This document shows positions 54,697-63,078 of a stretch of DNA of 64,000 nt, one piece after another. Each line of letters opens with the position of its first letter. Within the stretch, counting starts at the first letter, position 1. The notes beneath the pieces are model-generated. The model did not search any database. It was not told the DNA's origin and saw nothing but the letters and a program-made list of their open reading frames with translations. Source of the DNA: JAWKIJ01 sp041394325 (GTDB lineage: Bacteria > Actinomycetota > Acidimicrobiia > Acidimicrobiales > Microtrichaceae); NCBI GenBank assembly GCA_041394325.1, contig JAWKIJ010000001.1:1488001-1552000 (forward strand). The letters run 5' to 3'. Position numbers and translations under genes: made by a program.

Positions 54697-55640
54697 TTCG
54701 AGATGTCCTCGGCCAGCAGGTGTGCGGGCCAGATCTGGCGCCGCTCCTCCACGTGGTCGGCGCTGCCGGCCACCAGGTCGAGGAAGTGGCCGAACTGGAG
54801 CGAGAGAGGCTCGCCCACGTGACGGACGAACGGCAACTCGACCTCGGTCGAGCTCCGGTATCCCAGCCCGCCGCCGGTCACCGACATCGCCTGACTCATG
54901 TTGCGGAAGACGGTGACGTCCTGACGCAACAGGTCCACCTCGACCATCAGTTCGAGTGTGTAGATCACGAGCGACCGGATCTTGCGCTGGCCCAACCGCG
55001 AGGCCGACAGGGTGGCCATCGCACCGTTGTCGAAGGCGATCGTACAGTCGGCGATCTCGGTCCACGCCGAGGACTCCGGCCGCACGCAGGCCGCGCCGAC
55101 GACCTTGCCTTCGGCCGCGCCGAACAACCGCTGCGCGGCGTCGAGGTCGTGCAGCATGAGGTCGTGCACCACGCTCGACGCGATCCGCGTGGTCGGCGGC
55201 GAGTGCCGAACCGCCAGCAGGTGGATCGGCGGCCCGTCGAGGGCTCGGACGGCCGTCTGGAACGAGGCGTTGAAGCGTTCGACGAACCCGCACATGACCG
55301 GTACGTCCTTGTTCGTCGCCGTGGTCAGCAACTCGTCGAGTTGGTCCACGGTGGGCGCGAACGGCTTCTCCACCAGAGTTGGGATCCCCGCCTCCAACAA
55401 CGGGCCGACCACCTCCATGCGGGCCGCGGTGCTGCTCGCGACCACGACCGCGTCACAGTCGGTGACCGCATCGAGGTCGTCGGCCGAGCGTGCTCCGTGC
55501 CGCGCGGCCACGCGGGCGGCCGTCTCGGCATCGAGGTCCACCACCACGTCGAGATCGGCCGCGTTGCACTCGGCGATGACCCGCGCGTGGTTGGTGCCCA
55601 TCTGTCCACAGCCGACGAGGCCCACCTTCAGACGACTCAC
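54681..55640 (-). CDS. Gfo/Idh/MocA-type dehydrogenase, WbpB-like candidate
   Basis: A 319-residue NAD(P)-dependent oxidoreductase. The nucleotide fold begins VGLVGCGQMGTNHARVIAEC, and the catalytic Lys is in LVEKPFAPTVDQLDELL; VVHDLMLHDLDAAQRLFGAA carries a His-Asp pair typical of the C-terminal domain. GTG 55640 has GGAGG 8 nt upstream. WbpB enzymes oxidise UDP-GlcNAcA in diamino-sugar synthesis; the neighbouring wecB and WbpD-like genes support this assignment, but family-wide similarity alone would not. It converges with wecB. Confidence 0.8.
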   Translation of the reverse strand: MSRLKVGLVGCGQMGTNHARVIAECNAADLDVVVDLDAETAARVAARHGARSADDLDAVTDCDAVVVASSTAARMEVVGPLLEAGIPTLVEKPFAPTVDQLDELLTTATNKDVPVMCGFVERFNASFQTAVRALDGPPIHLLAVRHSPPTTRIASSVVHDLMLHDLDAAQRLFGAAEGKVVGAACVRPESSAWTEIADCTIAFDNGAMATLSASRLGQRKIRSLVIYTLELMVEVDLLRQDVTVFRNMSQAMSVTGGGLGYRSSTEVELPFVRHVGEPLSLQFGHFLDLVAGSADHVEERRQIWPAHLLAEDISNCPTC

Positions 55641-55751
55641 GCCACCATCCTCCGTTTCGTGTGCATACGGAATGGTTTTCGGTCGTCGACCGGACGACCC
55701 TGAGTTTCGGGAAGGGTTTCCAGAACGACGAGGATCGTCCAAAGTCGGGGG

Positions 55752-57377
55752 ATGAGCAACCGAGGACCTGATCGACGGACGTTCCTGAGGGCGGGAGCCG
55801 GTGGTGTGGGCGTCGCCGCACTCGCAGCGGCGGGCTGTGCACCGGAATTCGTGGCCCCGCCGAACGGCACCCCCTTCACGCTCGGCGTCATGTCGGGGCT
55901 GCACTCACATGAGGCCGTCGTGTTGTGGACCCGCCTCGAACCGTCCCTCGCTCCCGGTGTCGACTCGCTCGACTGGGTGCTTTCCACCTCGTCCGACCTG
56001 ACGCGCCCCGTAGCGGGAGGGACGGTTGCGGTCGGGCAGTCCGGAGACTTCACGGCCAAGGTGCTCGTCGACCGACTCGACCCCGGTCACGAGTACTGGT
56101 ATCGCTTCGAGGCGACGCGCCCGCCGTCGGGTCGGGTGCTCGCCCCGAGTCCCGTCGGCCGGGCGCGGACGCTCCCGTCGCCCGGATCGTCGCCGGGTCG
56201 GGTGCGACTCGCCTTCGCGAGCTGCCAGAACTGGGGGTACGGCTGGTACAACGCGTGGGACGCGATCGCGACCGACGATCTGGATGCGGTCGTGTTCCTG
56301 GGTGACTACATCTACGAGACGACCTCGTTCGCTCTCACGTCGGTTCGCAAGGACCCTCTGGGCACAGTCAGCACACTCGACGGCTATCGCGCCAAGTACC
56401 GGCTCTACCGGTCCGATCCCTCACTCCAGGCGGGCCATGCCGCCCACCCCTTCGTCCCGATCTGGGACGACCACGAGTTCCACGACGGCTACAACCGCCT
56501 CGACGTCGAGGGTGACCCCCTGCGCGCCGCCGCCGCATACCGCGCGTGGTTCGAATACATGCCCGTGTGGCCGATCGACGGTACACGCATCTACCGGAAC
56601 CTCCGTTGGGGATCGCTCGCCAACCTCTCCCTCCTCGATACCCGCCAGTACCGGGACCGTCAGGCCAACGGATTCCAAGGTCCGGGGTCGGAGCCGTTCG
56701 TGGGTGCCGGCCAGACGATCGTCGAGGCCGCGCAGCCCGGCCGTACGATCCTGGGTGCGACACAACGGGACTGGCTCTACGGACAACTCGAGGAGGCACA
56801 GGCCGCAGGAGTCCCCTGGAAACTGATCGGCAACCAGGTGATGATCGCCCCCTTGAGGGGCCTCGACTTCGACAGCCCCGACTTCCGACGCTTCTTCCCC
56901 GACGGCCCACCTCACGACGGGGTGTACTTCGGGATGGACAGTTGGCAGTCCTATCTCTGGGAACGTGACCAGGTGCTCGGGTACCTCGCCGATCGCGGGA
57001 TCGAGAACGTGTCGTTCATGACCGGCGACATCCATTCCTTCTGGCAGATGACCATGCGAGCCGACATGGACGACGAACGATCGCCGCGGGTTGCCAACGA
57101 GTTCGTGACCGGGTCGATCAGCTCGCCGGGCGTCAACGTCATCGACAACGACGACCTCGCGAACCTGGTGGAGAGCGCCGCCGCGCAATGGGTGCCGGCG
57201 TTCAACTACACCGACCACCACCACAACGGCTACGGGATCGTGGATGCCCGACCGGACGCGATGAGCGTCACCTACCGCACCACGAAGGTGCGCGAACGTG
57301 GCGTCGGTGTGCGCTCCTCGATGCGCTTCGACCTCCAGGTCGGTGAACCCACCGTGACGCTGACCCGAGTGGGCTGA
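55752..57377 (+). CDS. phoD: PhoD-family alkaline phosphatase, Tat lipoprotein
   Basis: A 541-residue PhoD phosphatase. The twin-arginine signal is DRRTFLRAGAGGVGVAALAA and is followed by AAAGCAPEFVAP, which looks like a lipobox, so a Tat-exported lipoprotein is likely. Active-site parts are FASCQNWGYGWYNAW, VVFLGDYIYETTSFAL, PIWDDHEFHDGYN, LIGNQVMIAPL and FMTGDIHSFWQM. The first domain (about 45-140) is the PhoD N-terminal beta domain. It releases phosphate from esters outside the cell, and its expression in related bacteria is often phosphate-regulated, though no Pho box was found here. Confidence 0.92.
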   Translation: MSNRGPDRRTFLRAGAGGVGVAALAAAGCAPEFVAPPNGTPFTLGVMSGLHSHEAVVLWTRLEPSLAPGVDSLDWVLSTSSDLTRPVAGGTVAVGQSGDFTAKVLVDRLDPGHEYWYRFEATRPPSGRVLAPSPVGRARTLPSPGSSPGRVRLAFASCQNWGYGWYNAWDAIATDDLDAVVFLGDYIYETTSFALTSVRKDPLGTVSTLDGYRAKYRLYRSDPSLQAGHAAHPFVPIWDDHEFHDGYNRLDVEGDPLRAAAAYRAWFEYMPVWPIDGTRIYRNLRWGSLANLSLLDTRQYRDRQANGFQGPGSEPFVGAGQTIVEAAQPGRTILGATQRDWLYGQLEEAQAAGVPWKLIGNQVMIAPLRGLDFDSPDFRRFFPDGPPHDGVYFGMDSWQSYLWERDQVLGYLADRGIENVSFMTGDIHSFWQMTMRADMDDERSPRVANEFVTGSISSPGVNVIDNDDLANLVESAAAQWVPAFNYTDHHHNGYGIVDARPDAMSVTYRTTKVRERGVGVRSSMRFDLQVGEPTVTLTRVG

Positions 57378-57459
57378 GCCGGACGCCGTCGGAGAAATCC
57401 TTCAAGTCGGGAGCGGTCGCCGACGAAAGAGAAACCGCGGCGGCTTGGGGACGTTGCAC

Positions 57460-57493
57460 GGTGGGTCCGGATCGATCTCGGTCCGGACCCACC
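57460..57493. terminator. Bidirectional hairpin between phoD and the chelatase gene
   Basis: A 12-bp perfect stem (GGTGGGTCCGGA at 57460-57471 with TCCGGACCCACC at 57482-57493) and a 10-nt loop. It lies between the convergent phoD (ends 57377) and CbiX-like (ends 57519) genes, so it probably stops both transcripts. Confidence 0.65.
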
Positions 57494-57518
57494 ACACGTC
57501 CCGGGCCTCGGAAAGCCC

Positions 57519-57947
57519 TCAGGCGGGCGGCTTCTCCGGGACTGCGAGCTGTGATGCCAACAACGTCACCATCGCGGCTGCGGCACCGACGTGGGGGAGC
57601 ACCCGCACCGCGACGGCCGAGTCGTCTCCGAGGAGCGCCACGGCCTCGTCGACCTGACGGGGGATGTCGACCCGCACGTGGCGGCCGGGATTCAAGAAGT
57701 ACGGCAGCACGTCGATGCGGCTCGCTCCCTCCGCGGCACAGCCCGCGATCGCGGTGCCGATCCCGGGGTCGGCCAACTCGAGGAAGGCGGCCGTCACCGG
57801 TCGCCCGATCTCCTCGCCGAGGGCGCGGCACAAGCGTCGGTGCTCCTCGTTGGCCGACGTCTCCCGTGACCCGTGGGCCACGACGACGACCCGTGCCACG
57901 CCGGCGCCGGCAGAGGAGTCCGGTTTGGCGGGGGGCTCGCTCACCAC
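57519..57947 (-). CDS. Sirohydrochlorin/cobalt chelatase-like protein (CbiX type)
   Basis: A 142-residue CbiX/SirB-type protein. The metal-binding histidines are in VVVVAHGSRETSANEEHRRL and LPYFLNPGRHVRVDIPRQVD; the acidic residue is in AFLELADPGIGTAI. The single short domain is half the length of classical chelatases, as in CbiX-S and SirB variants. It probably inserts a metal (Fe or Co) into a tetrapyrrole. GTG 57947 gives the full start; the next GTG (57944) is equally possible. Confidence 0.85.
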   Translation of the reverse strand: MVSEPPAKPDSSAGAGVARVVVVAHGSRETSANEEHRRLCRALGEEIGRPVTAAFLELADPGIGTAIAGCAAEGASRIDVLPYFLNPGRHVRVDIPRQVDEAVALLGDDSAVAVRVLPHVGAAAAMVTLLASQLAVPEKPPA

Positions 57948-57961
57948 AGCAAGCTACCGGC

Positions 57962-58624
57962 GTGCCCGATCACCCGTCCGAGCTCACCTCGCCACAGGGT
58001 CGACGCCATCTCGACACCGTCGGCGTCGGCCCGCATCCCGAGCCCTGGCCCGACGACGCCCGTCTCGACCCCGAGCTCCTGGCGCACGGCGACCGTCGAA
58101 ACGTCGCGGACCGGTACCGCTACTGGCGTGTGGACGCAGTCGTCGCCGACCTCGATCTCCGACGCCACGACTTCCACGTCGCGATCGAGAACTGGGAGCA
58201 CGACCTCAACATCGGGACCGTCGTGCGCAACGCGAACGCCTTCCTGGCTGCCGAGGTTCACATCGTCGGCAACCGGCGTTGGAACCGGCGAGGCGCGATG
58301 GTCACCGACAGGTATCAACACGTTCGCCATCACCCCACGATCTCGGGGTTCGTCACCTGGTGCGAGGACCACGACCTGGACGTGGTGGGGATCGACAACC
58401 TCGACGGTTCGGTCCCGCTGGAGGCGACGCGGCTCCCCCGCCGGTGCGTGCTGTTGTTCGGCCAGGAGGGTCCGGGGCTGTCGGTGGAGGCCCGTGCCGC
58501 GACCGTGACGACGTGCTCGATCACCCAGTACGGGTCCACCCGTTCGATCAACGCGGGTGTGGCGTCGGGGATCGCGATGCACACCTGGCTGACCCAACAC
58601 GGTTCGGTCGGCACACCCGGGTGA
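57962..58624 (+). CDS. TrmH/SpoU-family RNA 2'-O-methyltransferase
   Basis: A 220-residue SPOUT methyltransferase. The three conserved regions are DLNIGTVVRNANAFLAAEVH, CVLLFGQEGPGLSVEARAAT and GSTRSINAGVASGIAMHTWL, the last forming the SAM-binding trefoil knot. No substrate-recognition extension is visible beyond about 60 N-terminal residues rich in Arg and Asp. It modifies a ribose 2'-OH in tRNA or rRNA. GTG 57962 begins the gene only 14 bp from the divergent chelatase start. Confidence 0.87.
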   Translation: MPDHPSELTSPQGRRHLDTVGVGPHPEPWPDDARLDPELLAHGDRRNVADRYRYWRVDAVVADLDLRRHDFHVAIENWEHDLNIGTVVRNANAFLAAEVHIVGNRRWNRRGAMVTDRYQHVRHHPTISGFVTWCEDHDLDVVGIDNLDGSVPLEATRLPRRCVLLFGQEGPGLSVEARAATVTTCSITQYGSTRSINAGVASGIAMHTWLTQHGSVGTPG

Positions 58625-58635
58625 GGCGTGGTCGG

Positions 58636-59064
58636 TCACGTCCCCACGACGACCGCCTCGACGTGCTGACCGTAGGCCACCTCGAGGTTGTGCCCGTCGG
58701 GGTCCTTGATGATGCCGTAGTAGCCCACCGGTGGCCCCGCGTCGACGGCGGGAAGAACCCGGAAACCCGCAGCGGCCGCATCGGCGAGCCGACGGTCGAC
58801 CTCGTCACGGCTCGCGCAGCCGACACCGAGGTGCGCCCATCCCCCGAGGGTCGCGACGGCGTCCCGTTCGGTCGTGCCGAGGAGAACGACGATGAACGGT
58901 CGCGTGTGGTCGGAGATCCACGCGACGGCCACGTCGTCGTCGACACGGCGGTGCACCACCGACATGCCGGCGAAGCGCTCGTAGAACGCGATGCTCACGT
59001 CGACGTCGGCCACCGGAAGTGCGACGTGGGAGAGGCCGATGTCGACCGGGTCCGACTCGTTCAC
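58636..59064 (-). CDS. VOC family (glyoxalase/bleomycin-resistance-like) protein
   Basis: A 142-residue vicinal-oxygen-chelate domain. The first half has VDIGLSHVALPVADVDVSIA and FYERFAGMSVVHRR; the second has AHLGVGCASRDEVDRRLADA and PPVGYYGIIKDPDGHNLEVA, the typical C-terminal metal-site end (DPDGHNLE). The histidine in LSHVALPV and the final Glu are candidate metal ligands. The substrate is unknown. GTG 59064 begins it, and the SDR gene starts divergently 55 bp away. Confidence 0.83.
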   Translation of the reverse strand: MNESDPVDIGLSHVALPVADVDVSIAFYERFAGMSVVHRRVDDDVAVAWISDHTRPFIVVLLGTTERDAVATLGGWAHLGVGCASRDEVDRRLADAAAAGFRVLPAVDAGPPVGYYGIIKDPDGHNLEVAYGQHVEAVVVGT

Positions 59065-59119
59065 CGGGCCATTCTGGCCTCGATCCACCCACGAGCGACG
59101 CCCGGTAGCGTCGTCGCCG

Positions 59120-59896
59120 ATGAACGCTGTCGACACCTCGTCCCTGTTCCGTCTCGACGGCCGGGTGGCGATCGTGACCGGCGCCTCCAGCGGCCTCGGG
59201 CATCGGTTCGCCCGGGTGCTGCACGGTGCGGGTGCGACCGTCGTCGTGGCGGCGCGGCGCGTCGAGCGGCTCGTCGACCTCGCCGAGTCGTTGGGCGACC
59301 GTGTCCACGTCGTCGCCTGTGACCTCGCGATCCCCGAATCGGTCGAGGTGCTCGCCACATCCGCCGAGGAGCTCGCGGGCCCGGTGGACGTGCTGGTCAA
59401 CAACGCCGGGGTGGGATGGCCCACCCGCGCCGCGGACGAGGACATGCAGCGGTGGCGGCACACGATGGACGTCAACGTGAACTCGCTGTTCCACCTGTCC
59501 CAGCTGGTCGGTCGGTCGATGTTGGCGAGAGGATCGGGCAGCATCGTCAACATCGCGTCGGTCCTCGGTCTCGTCGCCGGAGCCCCGATCCGTCAGGCGG
59601 CCTACTGCGCCTCGAAGGGGGCGGTGGTCAACCTCACCCGAGAGCTCGGCGCGCAGTGGGGGCGCCGCGGGGTCCGGGTCAACGCAATCGCGCCGGGATG
59701 GTTCCTCTCGGAGATGACCGCCGAGGACATGTTCGGTGACGAGCGCTCGATGGCATTCGTCCAACGCAACACGCCGATGGGGCGCGCCGGGGATGAGCAC
59801 GAGTTGGACGGCGCACTGCTGTTCCTCGCGTCGGACGCGTCGACGTATGTGTGCGGTCACACCCTGCCCGTCGACGGAGGATGGGTCGCCCGCTGA
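59120..59896 (+). CDS. SDR family oxidoreductase, classical
   Basis: A 258-residue classical short-chain dehydrogenase with all standard elements: AIVTGASSGLGHRFARVLHG, VLVNNAGVGWPTRAADEDMQ, IVNIASVLGLVAGAPIRQAA (Ser), and YCASKGAVVNLTRELGAQWG with the intact Tyr-x-x-x-Lys pair, then NAIAPGWFLSEMT. Contrast this with the atypical SDR at 46.0 kb. The likely cofactor is NAD(P) and the substrate is unknown. The C-terminus ends GHTLPVDGGWVAR, as in 3-oxoacyl-ACP reductase-like and gluconate dehydrogenase-like members. Confidence 0.9.
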   Translation: MNAVDTSSLFRLDGRVAIVTGASSGLGHRFARVLHGAGATVVVAARRVERLVDLAESLGDRVHVVACDLAIPESVEVLATSAEELAGPVDVLVNNAGVGWPTRAADEDMQRWRHTMDVNVNSLFHLSQLVGRSMLARGSGSIVNIASVLGLVAGAPIRQAAYCASKGAVVNLTRELGAQWGRRGVRVNAIAPGWFLSEMTAEDMFGDERSMAFVQRNTPMGRAGDEHELDGALLFLASDASTYVCGHTLPVDGGWVAR

Positions 59897-59967
59897 TCCC
59901 ACGCCGGAACCCCACGCCGGAACCCCGGGGGCGAACCCTGGGGCGGACCCCGCGGCGGACCCCTCCG

Positions 59968-60016
59968 GTTTTGTCGCGCGAAAGTCGCGCCGTAGGCGCG
60001 ACTTTCGCGACAAAAC
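59968..60016. repeat. 49-bp palindrome between convergent genes
   Basis: An inverted repeat centred near 59992: the left arm begins GTTTTGTCGCGCGAAAGTCG and the right arm ends CGACTTTCGCGACAAAAC, 22 paired bases per arm with one 2-nt bulge (CG) on the left and a GTA loop. It lies between an SDR gene (ends 59896) and the leftward beta-lactamase-like gene (ends 60040). It is preceded by degenerate Gly-Pro-type tandem DNA (two copies of CACGCCGGAACCC, then related units). It may be a bidirectional terminator or a dispersed REP-like element; a genome-wide search would decide. Confidence 0.75.
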
Positions 60017-60039
60017 GTGTGGTTGGGGGGAACCGACGA

Positions 60040-60945
60040 TCAGGGGGCCGGGTTGGAGATCGTGCCGTTGACGATCCGGGCGACGGCTTCGACGACGGGG
60101 ATCCCCACCTGGGGGCTGGGCCAACCGTCGCTGAGCACGGCGATCGAGTAGCCACCACCGATCGGGTCGGCGACATAGCCCACGCTGTTGATTCGCCACC
60201 CGCAACATCGCGACGGTGCGGACCCGTTCTTGAGCCCGACCTGCCATCGGTCGGGAACGCCCGCCGTCACACCCCATCGTTGATCGGAGCGGACGAGCCG
60301 GAGGTACAGCCAGGCAAGGCCGCGGTGCGCATGGTCGAGGATGCCGGGACCCTGCACGAGTCGTTCCGTGAACCGTGCCTGGTCCTCGGCGGTGGTGGTC
60401 GTGAGGCCCCATTTCGGGCCGACCTCGTCGGTCTGGGCCAGCCCCAATGCCCAACCGATCATCTCCATCCCGCCTTCGCCGCCGAGCCCCGACCACAGCG
60501 CGTTGGCCGACCGGTCGTCGGACACCGCCATCATCGGCACGATCCGCCGCTGCTCGGTTGCCGTCAGTGGCCGCCCTTGCAACTGAGCGCGGAGCAGGAC
60601 CCCCGCCAGGATCTCGGTCTGCACCACCGACGCGGTGCTCACCCGTTCGCCGCGGCGATAGTGGTACCAGCAGCCCGTACGGTCGTCGAAGACGGCCGCG
60701 GTGAGACGGTGACCGAATCCGAGGTGGTTCAGGATGTCGACCGCGCCCGCGGTGAACGGTTGCTTGCACGGGGTGCCCGACACCGCCGGCGGCGGGGGCG
60801 GTGGTTCGCACGCTACGGCGACCAGTGCGAGCGACAGCGCGACCGCGAACGGGCGCGCTGCTCGGAGGCCGACCCTCGGCGTGGAGCGGTTCGCTCCTTC
60901 AGGCCGTGCCGGTCGGGCGGCCGAGATCCGTGCCGGCCCGCCCAT
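60040..60945 (-). CDS. Class A beta-lactamase-like lipoprotein with altered catalytic motif
   Basis: A 301-residue predicted lipoprotein: the N-terminus is Arg/Ala-rich, followed by AVALSLALVAVACEPPPPPP, where AVAC is the lipobox. The rest has the serine beta-lactamase/PBP-like fold: VSTASVVQTEILAGVLLRAQ at the SxxK position (Ser, Val, Val, then Gln instead of Lys), AVSDDRSANALWSGLG at the SDN position (Asp in place of Asn) and QVGLKNGSAPSRCC at the KTG position (Lys-Asn-Gly). Loss of the catalytic lysine suggests the protein is no longer a hydrolase and may be a binding or sensor protein at the cell surface. Confidence 0.75.
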   Translation of the reverse strand: MGGPARISAARPARPEGANRSTPRVGLRAARPFAVALSLALVAVACEPPPPPPAVSGTPCKQPFTAGAVDILNHLGFGHRLTAAVFDDRTGCWYHYRRGERVSTASVVQTEILAGVLLRAQLQGRPLTATEQRRIVPMMAVSDDRSANALWSGLGGEGGMEMIGWALGLAQTDEVGPKWGLTTTTAEDQARFTERLVQGPGILDHAHRGLAWLYLRLVRSDQRWGVTAGVPDRWQVGLKNGSAPSRCCGWRINSVGYVADPIGGGYSIAVLSDGWPSPQVGIPVVEAVARIVNGTISNPAP

Positions 60946-60957
60946 CGTCGCCAGGAC

Positions 60958-61443
60958 TCAGCCGAGCGCGGGCGTGCCGTCGTAGGCGGACGGGTCGCCC
61001 GTCGCCGGAATGTGCGGTGACTGCCACGACATCGTCTTCGCGATGTTCTCGGCGATCGGCCTCCAAGTCGCCGGGTCCCAACCCTCGGCCATCCCCAGCA
61101 CCGAATGGTCCACTCCGAGATGCACCAGCGCGGGCAGCTCCTTCGCCCCCAACGCCTTGACGAACTCGCGATCGGGATCGACGAAGGTCATCGCCCGGTC
61201 GGCGAGTGGGCCGAGGAACGTTCGTGCGCCCTTCTCGTCGGCCGTGACGATCCAGGCGACCCGGCAGTCCGCGCCGGCGAACTCCGCGAGGATGCGTGCG
61301 CCGGTGTCGAGGATCCAGGCGCTCTCGTAGGTGTAGGGGTCGACGACCACGGCAACCAGGTGGAACAGTGTCACCTGCTCGTCGAGGGTGCGAGGTTCCC
61401 CGCCGAGCGGGTGGAGCACCAGGTCACCGGGCAGCGTCGTCAC
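60958..61443 (-). CDS. Thioredoxin-like/redoxin-fold protein without CxxC
   Basis: A 161-residue protein from GTG 61443. GDLVLHPLGGEPRTLDEQVT and FHLVAVVVDPYTYESAWILD fit the first half of an AhpC/TSA or TlpA-like domain, with CRVAWIVTADEKGARTFLGP and ALGAKELPALVHLGVDHSVL following. The position normally holding the CxxC or peroxidatic Cys has no cysteine pair, so redox activity is doubtful. It may be a structural relative of redoxins. The gene ends close to the lipoprotein gene and reads the same way. Confidence 0.6.
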   Translation of the reverse strand: MTTLPGDLVLHPLGGEPRTLDEQVTLFHLVAVVVDPYTYESAWILDTGARILAEFAGADCRVAWIVTADEKGARTFLGPLADRAMTFVDPDREFVKALGAKELPALVHLGVDHSVLGMAEGWDPATWRPIAENIAKTMSWQSPHIPATGDPSAYDGTPALG

Positions 61444-61553
61444 GGGTCGCCAAGATAGCGCCCCGGTCGCCGGTTCAGCAGATCCGCGACACCCCGCTGT
61501 CGACGCCGTCGGACCGCCCGGGTGAGGTCGTCGCGGGTGGCTACCGTCCGGGC

Positions 61554-62353
61554 GTGCATCCGATCGAACAGCTCCGCTACGTCGCCGGAGCCGGGCAGGC
61601 CGATCAGGTGGGCCTTGTCGCCACCGCCGCACGATCGCTGACGGCCTTCGTCGAGGAACCGGCCTCCCTGCTCACGGCGTGTCGGCGACTCCTCGCGCGT
61701 CGACCCGAGGTCGGTGGGCTTTGGTGGTTGAGTTCGCACCTGGTGTCGGCCGTCGAGCCGGCCCAGCGGCTTCGGGATCTGCTGGTCGAGTTGGACGGCG
61801 ACGCGACCGTCGGCCGCGCCTCCTTCGAGATGGAGCCGGACGCGACCGTCGTCGTGAGCGCGTCGTGCACGGACTCGTTGGCGGCGTTGGCACATCGTGG
61901 TTGTGCGCGAGCGTTGGTGGTCGATCTCGACGACCGGGGTTGGGCCGCGGTCGACGCACTCGAACGCCATGACGTCGGCGCCGAACCGGTGGATCTGACG
62001 CGCCTCTCCCACGCCGTCGAACGTGCCGATCTGGTGTTGTTCGCGCGTGCGTCGCCTCGCTCGACGGTGCCCTGGCCGCGGCGGGGGTCCTGCCGTTGGC
62101 CGCCACGGCCTCGGTGCTCCGAACACCGGTGTGGATGTTGGCAGGTGTGGGCCGGATGCTGCCGACGGCGACGTGGCATGCGCTGTTGGCGGCCCGACAC
62201 GTGGCCGCCGAGGCCGGTACCGACTTGGTGGCATCGGGGTTGGTCGATCGCGTGGTCGGGTCGGCCGGAGCGTTCGAGGTCGCCGACATGTTGGCGCTGT
62301 GCGACTGCCCGGTCGTTCCCGAACTGTTCGTCACCGGTCCGGCGCCGACGTAG
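61554..62353 (+). CDS. NagB/eIF-2B-like alpha/beta protein, one frame break
   Basis: About 267 codons in two frames. The first, from GTG 61554, begins HPIEQLRYVAGAGQADQVGL and runs through VVVSASCTDSLAALAHRGCA and ERADLVLFARA. The second, from about 62053, begins VASLDGALAAAGVLPLAATA and runs to RTPVWMLAGVGRMLPTATWH and VASGLVDRVVGSAGAFEVAD. The frame change fits loss of a single base. The repeated VVVSASC/ADLVLF/TPVWMLAG pattern resembles NagB/RpiA/eIF-2B-type sugar-phosphate or nucleotide-binding folds. Assignment is tentative. Confidence 0.45.
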
Positions 62354-62406
62354 GGTCGGCACACTCGTTGGCCGAACCGTCGACGAGGAGAGGGGAGCAC
62401 CGCGAC

Positions 62407-62910
62407 ATGGCCGGACGTCGAGACCGGATCCGGATGACCCACGACGAGGGCGTCGCCTTCCTCAACGGTCGACACACGCTGAACCTCGCGAGCTTTGGTC
62501 CGGACGGAAATATCCACCTCGTGGCGATGTGGTACGGCTTCCTCGACGGCAGCGGGGTGTACGACGCGCGGGTCGACTTCGGCTCGGGCGACATCGTGAT
62601 CGAGACGTTCGCGAAATCCCAGAAGGTCCAGAACCTGCGGCGTGATCCCCGTTTCACCGCGATCGTCGAGACCGGGGAGCAGTACGACCAACTCCAGGGC
62701 ATGGAGATGGTCGGCCGCGCTGAGGTGATCGACGACGTGCCGGTCGTGATCGAGTCGTGCAAGGCGGTCCTCAGCCGCTACCAGCCGTTGGACGACCCCG
62801 ACGACCTCCAGTTCGCGGCCGAGTTCGCGGCCCGCAAACGGGTGTGCGTCCGACTCCGCGTCGACAAAGTCGTGTCCTGGGATCATCGCAAGCTCGACGT
62901 CCCCTATTGA
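62407..62910 (+). CDS. PPOX-class (pyridoxamine 5'-phosphate oxidase-like) flavoprotein
   Basis: A 167-residue split-barrel FMN- or F420-binding protein. RIRMTHDEGVAFLNGRHTLN leads into the beta core; LASFGPDGNIHLVAMWYGFL and SQKVQNLRRDPRFTAIVETG are the classic strand-turn-strand parts, with RFTAIVETGE as the flavin-contact segment. Such proteins reduce small molecules in actinobacteria, often with F420. The substrate is unknown. Confidence 0.83.
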   Translation: MAGRRDRIRMTHDEGVAFLNGRHTLNLASFGPDGNIHLVAMWYGFLDGSGVYDARVDFGSGDIVIETFAKSQKVQNLRRDPRFTAIVETGEQYDQLQGMEMVGRAEVIDDVPVVIESCKAVLSRYQPLDDPDDLQFAAEFAARKRVCVRLRVDKVVSWDHRKLDVPY

Positions 62911-63078
62911 CCGACAGGTTGCCGTCCAGGCGCCACCACACCTCAACGGCCGACAGGACGGACGGGAGCGGGCCGGTCCATCGCGCGTCGGCCGACCATG
63001 GGTCGGACCCTGGACGAGTCCGTCGAAGCCACGATGTCCGACGGCATCGACGTCGGGGGGCGGCGTTAGGGTTCGGTC

